Positions 1-8,623 of a DNA stretch of 64,000 nt are shown piece by piece. A program made the position numbers and the translations under genes. The stretch lies in the NCBI RefSeq assembly GCF_002699985.1, contig NZ_LKBT01000001.1, positions 451,056 through 515,055 on the forward strand, given 5' to 3'. How positions within the stretch are numbered: the first letter of the stretch is position 1; every line of letters starts with the position of its first letter. The notes under the pieces are model-generated. The model worked only from the letters and a program-made list of their open reading frames with translations, was not told the origin of the DNA and ran no database searches. Source of the stretch: Pseudomonas sp. ICMP 561 (GTDB lineage: Bacteria; Pseudomonadota; Gammaproteobacteria; Pseudomonadales; Pseudomonadaceae).

Positions 1-43
1 ATGTCGACCAACATATCAAGGCCCAAAGTATCAGGAGGATTGC

Positions 44-607
44 ATGCGGTACGCGCACGATCACAAAGCCCAGACTCACGAACGCATTCTTCACGAAGCC
101 TCGGCACGCTTTCGTCGCGACGGGATTGGTGCCACCGGGCTGCAGCCACTGATGAAAGCATTGGGGCTGACCCATGGCGGCTTTTACGCGCATTTCAAAT
201 CCAAGGATGACCTGGTCGAAAACGCGATGCGCTGTGCGGCGGACGAAGCCAACGAGCGTACCAGGCAAGCCTTCGAACAAGAGAATGGCCTGAGCGCTTT
301 TATCGATATGTATTTATCCGAGGGACATCGCAATGCCCCCGAGAAAGGCTGCCCAATGCCGACCATGGCGTCGGAGCTCGGTCAGCGCGGCCAGGCTAGC
401 CCGATCGCCGATGAGCTGATCGAGTCGCGTCTGGCGTTGCTTCAAGAAGCACTCGGCGGGCCGGATGCCGACGCACAAAGCGTGGTAATGCTGTCAGCTC
501 TGGTCGGCGCTTTGATGCTGTCGCGCAGCACTCAGGATCCGGGTCTTTCAGCGCGAATCCTGGACACCACACGTGACTTTCTGAAACAGCAGAACACCGA
601 GTCCTGA
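44..607 (+). CDS. TetR/AcrR-family transcriptional regulator
   Basis: 187-residue regulator of normal TetR length. The N-terminal helix-turn-helix lies at about residues 8-55 (ILHEASARFRRDGIGATGL then THGGFYAHFKSKDDL). The rest is a helical ligand/dimerisation domain with a GCPMPTMASELG stretch like that in reactive-electrophile or small-molecule-sensing members. The start at 44 is fixed by AGGAGG at 33-38. Its stop abuts, with no gap, the stop of the convergent ketosynthase gene, and an inverted repeat upstream of that gene (1973-1999) is a plausible binding site. The ligand is unknown. Control of the ketosynthase gene is inference from position. Confidence 0.88.
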   Translation: MRYAHDHKAQTHERILHEASARFRRDGIGATGLQPLMKALGLTHGGFYAHFKSKDDLVENAMRCAADEANERTRQAFEQENGLSAFIDMYLSEGHRNAPEKGCPMPTMASELGQRGQASPIADELIESRLALLQEALGGPDADAQSVVMLSALVGALMLSRSTQDPGLSARILDTTRDFLKQQNTES

Positions 608-1882
608 TCAGTCCTGCCAGCGCTTGAACAACACGCTGGCATTGACGCCACCGAAGCCAAAACCGTTCGACAAGGCGTATTCGATGGCCATGGTCCGCGC
701 TGCGCCGTGGACAATATCGAGACCGGCTGCGGCTTCATCAGGATTGTCGAAATTCAGGGTAGCCGGAGCGATCTGATCGCGAATCGCCAACGCCGTGAAA
801 ATCGCCTCGATCCCACCCGCAGCACCCAACAAATGCCCGGTCGCGGATTTGGTCGAGGTGACTGCGATGGAGTGTTGATCGCCAAACAGTGCCTTGATGG
901 CCGCCATCTCTCCTTTGTCACCGACCGGCGTGGAAGTGGCATGAGCATTCAGATGCTGAATGTGTTCTGGCGTGATCCCCGCCTGACGAATCGCCGCCCT
1001 CATGGCCCGCTGAGCACCACTGCCGTCTTCCGGCCCAGCCGTCAGGTGATAAGCATCCGCACTGGTGCCATAGCCCACCAGTTCGACAATCGGTTTAGCG
1101 CCCCGGGCAAGGGCATGTTCCAACGATTCAATCACCAGAATCCCGGCGCCCTCGCCCATCACAAAACCGTCGCGATCCCGGTCAAAGGGTCGTGAAGCCC
1201 GCTCTGGCGTTTCATTGAAGCCACTGGACAAGGCCCGAGCTGCGGCGAAACCTCCCAGGCTGACCCGATCAATCGCCGCCTCCGCCCCACCGCAGATAGC
1301 GATGTCTGCTTCGCCACTGCGGATCATTCGCGCCGCATCGCCAATGGCTTGCACACCCGCAGCACACGCCGTTACCGGCGCGCCCAGCGGTCCTTTGAAA
1401 CCATGCTGAATGGAAACATGACCCGCCGCCAGATTGACCAGAAACGAGGGAATCGTGAACGGCGACAGACGCCGCGGCCCACGGCTATCGGTGGTGCGCA
1501 CCGCATCGGCAATCGCCCCGAAACCACCAATACCCGAGCCAATAATAGTCGCCGTACGCTCCTGGGCCTCTTCGCTATCGGCGACCCAGCCCGCCTGCGC
1601 AATCGCCTCTTTGGCAGCAGCGAGGGCAAACACGATGAAGCGATCCATCTTCTTCTGCTCTTTGGCGGGCACCGCGCTGTCGGCATCGAAACCGGCTTCT
1701 GGATCGTCAGCCATCAGCGGTACGCGACCACCCACCTTGCCCGGCAGATCGGCAACGACCTCTTCACCGAGCCGAACAATGCCGGAGCGCCCTTCCAGCA
1801 AACGCTGCCACACGGCTTCGACGCCAGTGCCTAGCGGCGTAACCAGCCCCATTCCCGTCACGACGATTCGTGGACCCTTCAT
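608..1882 (-). CDS. Beta-ketoacyl-ACP synthase II-like enzyme (FabF family)
   Basis: 424-residue thiolase-fold ketosynthase, which condenses malonyl-ACP with an acyl chain. The catalytic Cys is in PVTACAAG (Cys173), with His in NAHATSTP (His314) and KSATGHLLG (His350), the full Cys-His-His triad. Family length is about 410-425. I chose the ATG at 1882 (MKGPRIVVTGMG) because the fold begins there and a GAGG lies about 11 bases upstream. The open frame runs 35 codons further, to 1987, through unrelated residues. No acpP, fabG or fabD lies beside it, so this is a stand-alone paralogue rather than the main fabF. It may serve a specialised acyl product. It is convergent with and adjacent to a TetR gene. 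Confidence 0.9.
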   Translation of the reverse strand: MKGPRIVVTGMGLVTPLGTGVEAVWQRLLEGRSGIVRLGEEVVADLPGKVGGRVPLMADDPEAGFDADSAVPAKEQKKMDRFIVFALAAAKEAIAQAGWVADSEEAQERTATIIGSGIGGFGAIADAVRTTDSRGPRRLSPFTIPSFLVNLAAGHVSIQHGFKGPLGAPVTACAAGVQAIGDAARMIRSGEADIAICGGAEAAIDRVSLGGFAAARALSSGFNETPERASRPFDRDRDGFVMGEGAGILVIESLEHALARGAKPIVELVGYGTSADAYHLTAGPEDGSGAQRAMRAAIRQAGITPEHIQHLNAHATSTPVGDKGEMAAIKALFGDQHSIAVTSTKSATGHLLGAAGGIEAIFTALAIRDQIAPATLNFDNPDEAAAGLDIVHGAARTMAIEYALSNGFGFGGVNASVLFKRWQD

Positions 1883-1972
1883 AGTGATCTGTGCCTCGGT
1901 GTTCAAGATTTGACGCCTCTTGCGTGAGTGGTGCTCATTCTGGAATCTCCAATCGAATACCATCTTTATATT

Positions 1973-1999
1973 ACATACGTAATTCAAATAATTGTATGT
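1973..1999. promoter_or_regulatory. Candidate TetR operator upstream of the ketosynthase gene
   Basis: Inverted repeat with outer arms ACATAC and GTATGT and AT-rich inner arms containing AATT, about 27 bp in all. It lies about 90 bp upstream of the chosen ketosynthase start, in an AT-rich, otherwise gene-free stretch. Size and symmetry fit a TetR-dimer site. That the neighbouring TetR binds here is inference. Confidence 0.4.
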
Positions 2000-2140
2000 C
2001 GATCAGCATTTGATGTGTCAAGAAGGCCAAAAGGATCAGGAGGACTGACGCTTGCCAGGTTTGGCAGAAGGTGGAAATAAAAGCGGGGATGACAGGAAGG
2101 CCGGTCATGGACCGGCCTGATCAGAAGGAATTAACGAAGG

Positions 2141-2473
2141 TTACTCGACCGCGAGTCTGTCCCGGTTCTTGTCCAGAAGGGCTTTGCCAATGCCTTTGAC
2201 TTCAATCAACTCGTCCACCGAGGTGAACTCACCGTTGGCTTCGCGATAGGCAACGATGGCTTCAGCCTTGCCTTTGCCGATGCCCGACAGTTGCTTCTGC
2301 AGGGTTTCCGCTTCGGCCGTATTGATGTTGACTCTGGGTGTCATCTGCTCCTGCATGGCAGCGGGGGCCATGGGATTATTCTTTTCCGAAGGCATAGCCG
2401 GTGCAGCGGTTACAGCAACCGAAGCACTGGTTAAAAACGCGAATAACAACGAGGAAAGAAAAGCTTTACGCAT
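2141..2473 (-). CDS. ComEA-like helix-hairpin-helix protein, secreted
   Basis: 110-residue protein with a Sec signal peptide (MRKAFLSSLLFAFL, Ala-rich cleavage region near residues 22-26). A short Pro/Met-rich linker and a C-terminal pair of helix-hairpin-helix motifs follow (VNINTAEAETLQKQLSGIGKGKAEAI and LIEVKGIGKALLDK), as in the DNA-binding domain of ComEA. The ATG at 2473 is preferred over a GTG three codons upstream because GGAG sits 8 bases before it. Proteins of this type bind double-stranded DNA in the periplasm during uptake. In P. aeruginosa the equivalent gene is next to wbpM, and here the pse operon and wbpM follow. No other competence gene is present. Confidence 0.85.
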   Translation of the reverse strand: MRKAFLSSLLFAFLTSASVAVTAAPAMPSEKNNPMAPAAMQEQMTPRVNINTAEAETLQKQLSGIGKGKAEAIVAYREANGEFTSVDELIEVKGIGKALLDKNRDRLAVE

Positions 2474-2882
2474 GTGGAACACTCCGTAACATCATGATTG
2501 AGTGCGACATTCCTTGAGTCGCCACTCAAACCTAGTTCAGGGTCTTGAGGTGTCAATTGAGGCAAGGGTGACCAGTTATTACGCAAGCGAGCTGATAAGG
2601 CTTTCATTACACCCACCACGATTATCGAGTAACACGAGGCGACAAACTGCCTTTTTCAAACACCACATAATCACTGGATACATGGTTTTTTGCAGGACTG
2701 GCCGGGCGGCGTTCCACTTTCGCCGGGAGGGGACCCATACATTCGTCAGGTATCGTTCGTCAGACATAAAGTCCCCCCGGCTAAAGCCGGTCCTGCAGGT
2801 CTATGCCTGCGGGATGCAATACAGGATTTTTCAAGGTTGAAACCGCAATCACGTCCGGACAAAAGTTGGCGACCGTAGACCG
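2474..2882. other. Gene-free gap with one REPIN
   Basis: About 400 bp between comEA and the ABC-exporter remnant. The only structure I see is the REPIN at 2691-2798. Open frames here are short and lack recognisable motifs. Confidence 0.6.
2691..2798. repeat. REPIN, class A (degenerate left arm)
   Basis: Two inverted arms about 100 bp apart. The right arm reads CCCGGCTAAAGCCGGTCCTGC, shortened here to its core CGGCTAAAGCCGGTCCTGC. The left arm carries GCAGGACTGG and GCCGGGAGG, interrupted by extra bases. It matches the copies at 37479-37569 and 53282-53372 and is the most decayed of the three. Confidence 0.75.
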
Positions 2883-3008
2883 TGCGATATGCTCTACTTC
2901 ATGGCTAGAGGCAAGGTGCTCGATCAAGGCACCTATGACGATTTGACCGCACGTACAGATGCCTTCAAACGTATGGCCGTACACCTCCAGGACTTCTCTT
3001 CAGGATAG
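2883..3008 (+). pseudogene. C-terminal remnant of an ABC exporter ATPase
   Basis: The frame read from 2883 gives CDMLYFMARGKVLDQGTYDDL and continues to TDAFKRMA before a TAG at 3006. This is the typical end of MsbA/PglK-type ABC exporters, just after the H-loop, where the usual pattern is D-x-I-x-x-hydrophobic-x-x-G-x-V-x-x-x-G-T-x-D-E-L. No upstream ATPase sequence (Walker A, signature, Walker B) exists, only a REPIN-bearing gap, so about 40 codons survive. It ends four bases before the pseB start. The parent gene probably led the pse operon or was cut when the operon arrived. Confidence 0.7.
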
Positions 3009-3012
3009 ATAG

Positions 3013-4014
<1,002 letters not shown>

Positions 4015-4016
4015 AT

Positions 4017-5177
4017 ATGATCCCCTATGGCCGTCAGGATATTACCCAGGCCGATATCGACGCCGTGGTTGGCGTGTTGCAGTCCGACTTTCTGACCCAG
4101 GGGCCAATGGTCCCGAAGTTTGAGGTCATGATTGCCGACTATTGCGGTGCGAAACACGCGCTTGCAGTCAACAGTGCGACGTCCGCGTTGCACATCGCCT
4201 GCCTTGCACTGGGGCTTGGGCCCGGCGATCTGTTGTGGACGACACCGGTGACCTTCGTGGCTTCTGCCAACTGCGGATTGTATTGCGGCGCGCGGGTGGA
4301 TTTTGTTGATATAGACCCGCGTACTTACAACCTTGATGTCGTAGCGCTCGAGCATAAATTGCTGGAGGCTCAACGGAATGGCCAGCTACCGAAGGTGTTG
4401 GTAGCAGTGCATCTCTGCGGCCAGCCCTGTGACATGGAACGTATCCACGCACTGTCTCAGCAATTCGGATTTCGGGTCATCGAAGATGCATCCCATGCCA
4501 TTGGCGGCAAGTATCAAGGCCTGCCTATTGGTAACTGCCAATACAGCGCTATCACGGTTTTCAGCTTTCACCCGGTGAAGATCATTACTACCGCAGAAGG
4601 CGGAATGGTCACCACCAATGATGCGCAACTGGCGCAGAAAATGGGGCTGCTGCGCAGTCACGGCATTACCCGCGATCCAGAGCAAATGACCCACGATGCC
4701 GACGGTCCGTGGTACTACCAGCAGATCGATCTCGGCTTCAATTACCGAATGACCGAGTTGCAAGCTGCGCTGGGCGTAAGCCAGATGGACCGACTTGATG
4801 ACTACGTTGCACGGCGGCATGAGCTGGCAGCACGTTATCGGGAGTTGCTGGCTCACTTGCCCGTCACGCTCCCTTGGCAGCACCCGGAAGGCTATTCAGG
4901 CCTGCACTTGTTTGTCATCCGCTTGCAGCTCGACAAACTGGCCGTTACGCATCGTCAAGTATTCGAATCTCTGCGTGCTCAGGGTATCGGCGTAAACCTG
5001 CATTACATCCCCGTACACACGCAGCCGTACTTCGCAGAAATGGGCTTCGCGCCCGACGCCTTTCCAGAAAGCCAGAAATACTATCGCGAAGCCATCAGTA
5101 TTCCGATGTTCCAGACCATGACCTTCGATCAGCATGATGAAGTTGTTGCAGCCCTGAACAAGGCGCTCATCCCATGA
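4017..5177 (+). CDS. pseC: UDP-4-amino-4,6-dideoxy-beta-L-AltNAc transaminase, PseC
   Basis: Second step: glutamate-dependent amination of the PseB 4-keto product. It is a 386-residue DegT/DnrJ/EryC1 fold-I aminotransferase. The PLP-binding Lys188 is in VFSFHPVKIITTAEGGM, and EDASHAIGG supplies the PLP-contacting Asp. N-terminal IPYGRQDIT and the C-terminal VNLHYIPVHTQPYF are typical of PseC. It overlaps pseF by 4 bases (5174-5177), so translation is probably coupled. Confidence 0.95.
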   Translation: MIPYGRQDITQADIDAVVGVLQSDFLTQGPMVPKFEVMIADYCGAKHALAVNSATSALHIACLALGLGPGDLLWTTPVTFVASANCGLYCGARVDFVDIDPRTYNLDVVALEHKLLEAQRNGQLPKVLVAVHLCGQPCDMERIHALSQQFGFRVIEDASHAIGGKYQGLPIGNCQYSAITVFSFHPVKIITTAEGGMVTTNDAQLAQKMGLLRSHGITRDPEQMTHDADGPWYYQQIDLGFNYRMTELQAALGVSQMDRLDDYVARRHELAARYRELLAHLPVTLPWQHPEGYSGLHLFVIRLQLDKLAVTHRQVFESLRAQGIGVNLHYIPVHTQPYFAEMGFAPDAFPESQKYYREAISIPMFQTMTFDQHDEVVAALNKALIP

Positions 5178-5875
5178 AACTGGCGGTGATCCCGGCTCGC
5201 GGTGGCAGCAAGCGTATTGCCCGTAAAAACATCAAAATGTTCTGCGGCAAACCAATCATCGCCTGGTCGATTGAGGCAGCACTTCAGAGTGGATGCTTTG
5301 ATCGCGTAGTAGTCTCCACCGATGATGCCGAGATAGCGGAAGTTGCCCGGAACTATGGGGCGACCACGCCATTCATGCGCCCGGCTGAATTGTCGGGCGA
5401 TTACACCGGCACTATCCCGGTGGTGGCCCACGCCGTGCAGTGGCATCTGGACAGCGGCATTGCCGCGACGCATGTGTGCTGCGTCTATGCGACGGCGCCC
5501 TTCGTCAGGGCTGAGGATCTGCGGGCAGGCCTGGAAGTGCTGGAAGAGAGCGGCAGTGATTATGCATTTTCAGTGACCAGCTACCCCTTCCCGATTCAGC
5601 GCGCCATACGCCTTGATGAAGCCGATCGCGTCAGCATGTTCAGCCCGGAACATTTCAATACGCGATCCCAAGAGCTGGAAGAAGCTTTTCACGACGCAGG
5701 CCAATTCTATTGGGGCAAGGCGAGTGCCTGGCTGCAGGGCAAAATCATGTTCAGTCAGGATTCTGCAGCTGTGAAGCTGGCCCGCCACCGCGTTCAGGAC
5801 ATCGATACCCTTGAAGACTGGTTGCGCGCGGAATGGATGTTCAAGGCGATGAATGCTGTGGATGGGGCAAAGTGA
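5174..5875 (+). CDS. pseF: Pseudaminic acid cytidylyltransferase, PseF
   Basis: Last step: CTP plus pseudaminic acid gives CMP-Pse. The 233-residue protein is in the NeuA/KdsB-type family. The N-terminal nucleotide-binding signature IPARGGSKRIARKNIK is at residues 6-21, VSTDD at about 46-50, and the CCVYATAPF and GQFYWG stretches are those of PseF. It lies third in the operon although it acts last, an order often seen in pse clusters. Confidence 0.94.
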   Translation: MKLAVIPARGGSKRIARKNIKMFCGKPIIAWSIEAALQSGCFDRVVVSTDDAEIAEVARNYGATTPFMRPAELSGDYTGTIPVVAHAVQWHLDSGIAATHVCCVYATAPFVRAEDLRAGLEVLEESGSDYAFSVTSYPFPIQRAIRLDEADRVSMFSPEHFNTRSQELEEAFHDAGQFYWGKASAWLQGKIMFSQDSAAVKLARHRVQDIDTLEDWLRAEWMFKAMNAVDGAK

Positions 5876-5880
5876 AGCCG

Positions 5881-6984
5881 ATGAGGGTCATGTTCAGGGT
5901 CGACGCCTCCCTTGAAATGGGCAGCGGCCATGTGATGCGCTGCCTGACATTGGCTAACGCCCTCAAGGAAAGAGGCGCCATTTGTGAGTTTCTATGCCGA
6001 GAGCATCCTGGAAACCTGATTGGGCTTATTCGAGATCAAGGGTTTCCTGTCTTTAACCTGGGAGCGCCTTGCTCTGATGTATCGGCCGGCGCCCAGTATC
6101 TGCAATGGTTGGGGGCCACTCAGGAGAGTGATGCATCGGCGTGCAAGAGCGCTCTTGGGGATAACCCATATGACTGGTTAATCGTTGATCACTACGGCAT
6201 CGACTATCGCTGGCAGTCGCTGCTTGAATCTCATTACTCAAGGTTGGCCGTCATCGATGATTTGGCGAACCGCACCCATCGTTGCGATGTTTTGCTGGAC
6301 CAGACCTACGGACGTCCCGAGTCTGACTATCAGGCACTGGTGCCCGAAGAATGCAAAATACTGACCGGCAGTGAATACGCCCTGCTTCGCCCGGACTTTT
6401 CAAGGCTGAGAGAAATGTCACTCGAGCGGCGCAAAAAAAGCGGCCTGAAACGTATCCTGATCAGTCTCGGTGGAGTCGACAGCAACAATGTCACGGAGCG
6501 GGTTCTGGATGGCTTGTGCGAAAGCCCGCTCCCCAAGGATTCTGAAATCGTTGTCGTGATGGGGACGACTGCGCCGTGGCTGGATGCTGTTCGCCAACGG
6601 GCAGCGCGCATGCCCTGGAGCACCAGTGTCCTTGAGAACGTTTCGGATATGGCCAGTCAGATGTGCGCTGCCGATCTGGCAATAGGCGCTGCTGGATCTA
6701 CGTCCTGGGAACGATGCTGTCTTGGCCTGCCTACGCTGATGCTGATATTGGCCGATAACCAACGATATGCCGCCTCGTTGCTGTCATCTGCGGGCGCAGC
6801 TCACCTGCTTTCGTCCGAGGAGCAACTTGGCGATCAATTATCGCAGTGCATCGAACGTGCGCTTAGTGATCCTGGCTTTCTGAATAACATGACCACCGCA
6901 GCTTCGGGCATTACTGACGGTGCAGGTGCAAGCAAGGTCAGCAGTATTCTGGAGCGACTGACGGGTGTGGAGATAGCGCAGTGA
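5881..6984 (+). CDS. pseG: UDP-2,4-diNAc-2,4,6-trideoxy-beta-L-altropyranose hydrolase, PseG
   Basis: Fourth step: removal of UDP from UDP-2,4-diacetamido-altrose. The product is a 367-residue GT-B-like nucleotide-sugar hydrolase. The diagnostic N-terminus is RVDASLEMGSGHVMRCLTLA, whose conserved His serves catalysis in the family. DDLANRTH, SLGGVDSNN and GAAGSTSWERCCLGLP mark the two lobes. I place the start at 5881 (MRVMFRVDAS), 5 bases after the pseF stop. The frame extends upstream to 5833 inside pseF but adds only non-homologous residues. It overlaps pseH by 4 bases. Confidence 0.93.
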   Translation: MRVMFRVDASLEMGSGHVMRCLTLANALKERGAICEFLCREHPGNLIGLIRDQGFPVFNLGAPCSDVSAGAQYLQWLGATQESDASACKSALGDNPYDWLIVDHYGIDYRWQSLLESHYSRLAVIDDLANRTHRCDVLLDQTYGRPESDYQALVPEECKILTGSEYALLRPDFSRLREMSLERRKKSGLKRILISLGGVDSNNVTERVLDGLCESPLPKDSEIVVVMGTTAPWLDAVRQRAARMPWSTSVLENVSDMASQMCAADLAIGAAGSTSWERCCLGLPTLMLILADNQRYAASLLSSAGAAHLLSSEEQLGDQLSQCIERALSDPGFLNNMTTAASGITDGAGASKVSSILERLTGVEIAQ

Positions 6985-7538
6985 GCAGCCTGGGGATGTT
7001 GAGAGCGATTCGTCAGGATGAACTCGAACGCGTACTGACGTGGCGTAACGCTGAAAGCGTTCGGCGTAACATGTATTCACGACACCTGATTTCTACCGCT
7101 GAACACCTGAAGTGGTGGAACTCTCTTGAGGGTCAATCGGATCGACGTTATTTCATGTATGAGTGCTCGGACGTTCCATTGGGTGTGGTGGGGTTTAGTG
7201 ATCTTGGAAGGGTTGATGCCGTTGGCACATGGGCGTTTTATGCCGATCCAGAAGCGCCGAAAGGAACGGGCAGCAAAATGGAATTCATGGCATTGGATAT
7301 GGCGTTTGGCGAGCTCGCCCTGAACAAGCTCCGATGCGAAGTCCTGGAATTCAATACTGCCGTGCTCAAGCTGCATCAGAAATTTGGATTCAGGATTGAA
7401 GATGTCCCGCCTAAGCAGCATCTGTACGAGGGTGAGCAAGTGGGCATCGTGCAGTTCGGTTTGTCGTCAGCGGAGTGGCAGGAAAAGCGTCCGGTTATTC
7501 TGGAGAAGTTGGTCAAGGTGTTTGGGGAGAAGTCATGA
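6981..7538 (+). CDS. pseH: UDP-4-amino-4,6-dideoxy-beta-L-AltNAc N-acetyltransferase, PseH
   Basis: Third step: acetyl-CoA-dependent acetylation of the 4-amino group made by PseC. It is a 185-residue GNAT protein. The substrate-side stretch LTWRNAESVRRNMYS is at about residues 15-30, and the acetyl-CoA segment includes VVGFSDLGRVDAVGTWAFY. It starts with GTG at 6981, overlapping the pseG TGA, and ends overlapping the pseI ATG by 4 bases, so it sits in a translationally coupled string. Confidence 0.9.
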   Translation: MSSLGMLRAIRQDELERVLTWRNAESVRRNMYSRHLISTAEHLKWWNSLEGQSDRRYFMYECSDVPLGVVGFSDLGRVDAVGTWAFYADPEAPKGTGSKMEFMALDMAFGELALNKLRCEVLEFNTAVLKLHQKFGFRIEDVPPKQHLYEGEQVGIVQFGLSSAEWQEKRPVILEKLVKVFGEKS

Positions 7539-8590
7539 GTCCATCGATATCCATAGCAGGCCGTACCATTGGTGTGGAGTCTTCTCCCTATATCATTGCC
7601 GAGCTTTCCGCCAATCATAATGGCAAGCTGGAAACCGCTCTCAAAATCATCGAAGCAGCGAAGCTGGCGGGTGCTGATGCCGTCAAGTTACAGACCTATA
7701 CGGCAGATACCATTACCCTCAATAGCGATGCTGATGAGTTTAAAATTCACGGTGGGTTGTGGGACGGTGAGACGCTTCATGGGCTGTATCTTCGAGCACA
7801 GATGCCATGGGAGTGGCACGCGCCGCTGTTTAAGCATGCCCGCCAAGTGGGCATTACGCTATTCAGCTCGCCATTCGATTCAACGGCTGTCGACTTGCTT
7901 GAAGATCTCGGCGCGCCCGCTTACAAGATCGCTTCATTTGAAGCTGTAGACCTGCCGCTGATCAAATACGTCGCCAGCACCGGCAAACCCATGATCATCT
8001 CCACCGGGATGGCCGATGAGCAAGAGATCGCCGAAGCCATTGAAGCAGCGCGTGTTGGCGGCTGTAAAGAACTCGCCATTCTGCACTGTGTCAGTGGTTA
8101 TCCTGCGCCTGCGGAAGACTACAACCTGCGTACCCTCCCCGACATGATGAAGCGCTTCGGGTTGGTGACCGGCCTCTCGGACCATACCCTCGATAACACC
8201 ACTGCCATTACCAGTGTTGCCTTGGGCGCATCCATCATCGAAAAGCACTTCACCCTCGACCGCAGTGGCGGTGGTCCAGACGATAGCTTCTCCCTGGAAC
8301 CTGATGAGCTGATGGCGTTGTGTCGAGACAGCAAGACGGCCTGGGCTGCGTTAGGTCGTGTGGACTATGGTCGTAAAGCCAGCGAGCAAGGCAACGTCAA
8401 GTTTCGTCGTTCGCTGTATTTCGTGAAGAATCTCAAGGCTGGTGAGATTATCAGTGCGGATGCTGTGCGTAGCGTAAGGCCTGGCTTTGGGATGGCACCG
8501 AAGTATCTGGATCAGGTCATTGGCTCTGTCGCTGGAGTGGACATTGCCATGAATACCCCGGTGCGTGCCGAGCATGTGAAGTTCAAGTAG
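7535..8590 (+). CDS. pseI: Pseudaminic acid synthase, PseI
   Basis: Fifth step: condenses 2,4-diacetamido-2,4,6-trideoxy-altrose with phosphoenolpyruvate to pseudaminic acid. The 351-residue NeuB-family enzyme has a TIM barrel opening with IIAELSANHNGKLETA and KLQTYTADTIT, then SSPFD, KIASFE and the LSDHT and EKHFTLDRS metal/substrate motifs. A C-terminal SAF (antifreeze-like) domain begins at about residue 285. The ATG at 7535 has GGGGAGA just upstream. The Tyr-Thr-x-Asp-Thr-Ile-Thr signature favours PseI over sialic or legionaminic synthases. It is the last gene of the operon, and 33 bp separate it from the convergent wbpM. Confidence 0.94.
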   Translation: MSPSISIAGRTIGVESSPYIIAELSANHNGKLETALKIIEAAKLAGADAVKLQTYTADTITLNSDADEFKIHGGLWDGETLHGLYLRAQMPWEWHAPLFKHARQVGITLFSSPFDSTAVDLLEDLGAPAYKIASFEAVDLPLIKYVASTGKPMIISTGMADEQEIAEAIEAARVGGCKELAILHCVSGYPAPAEDYNLRTLPDMMKRFGLVTGLSDHTLDNTTAITSVALGASIIEKHFTLDRSGGGPDDSFSLEPDELMALCRDSKTAWAALGRVDYGRKASEQGNVKFRRSLYFVKNLKAGEIISADAVRSVRPGFGMAPKYLDQVIGSVAGVDIAMNTPVRAEHVKFK

Positions 8591-8623
8591 TCATCGTCTT
8601 TGGAGGCCCACCGGTCTGCCCTT

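Noticed and set aside
1..210. 69-codon frame at the very start of the window
   Set aside because: Overlaps the TetR gene in another frame; the composition is Ser/Arg-rich and has no motif.
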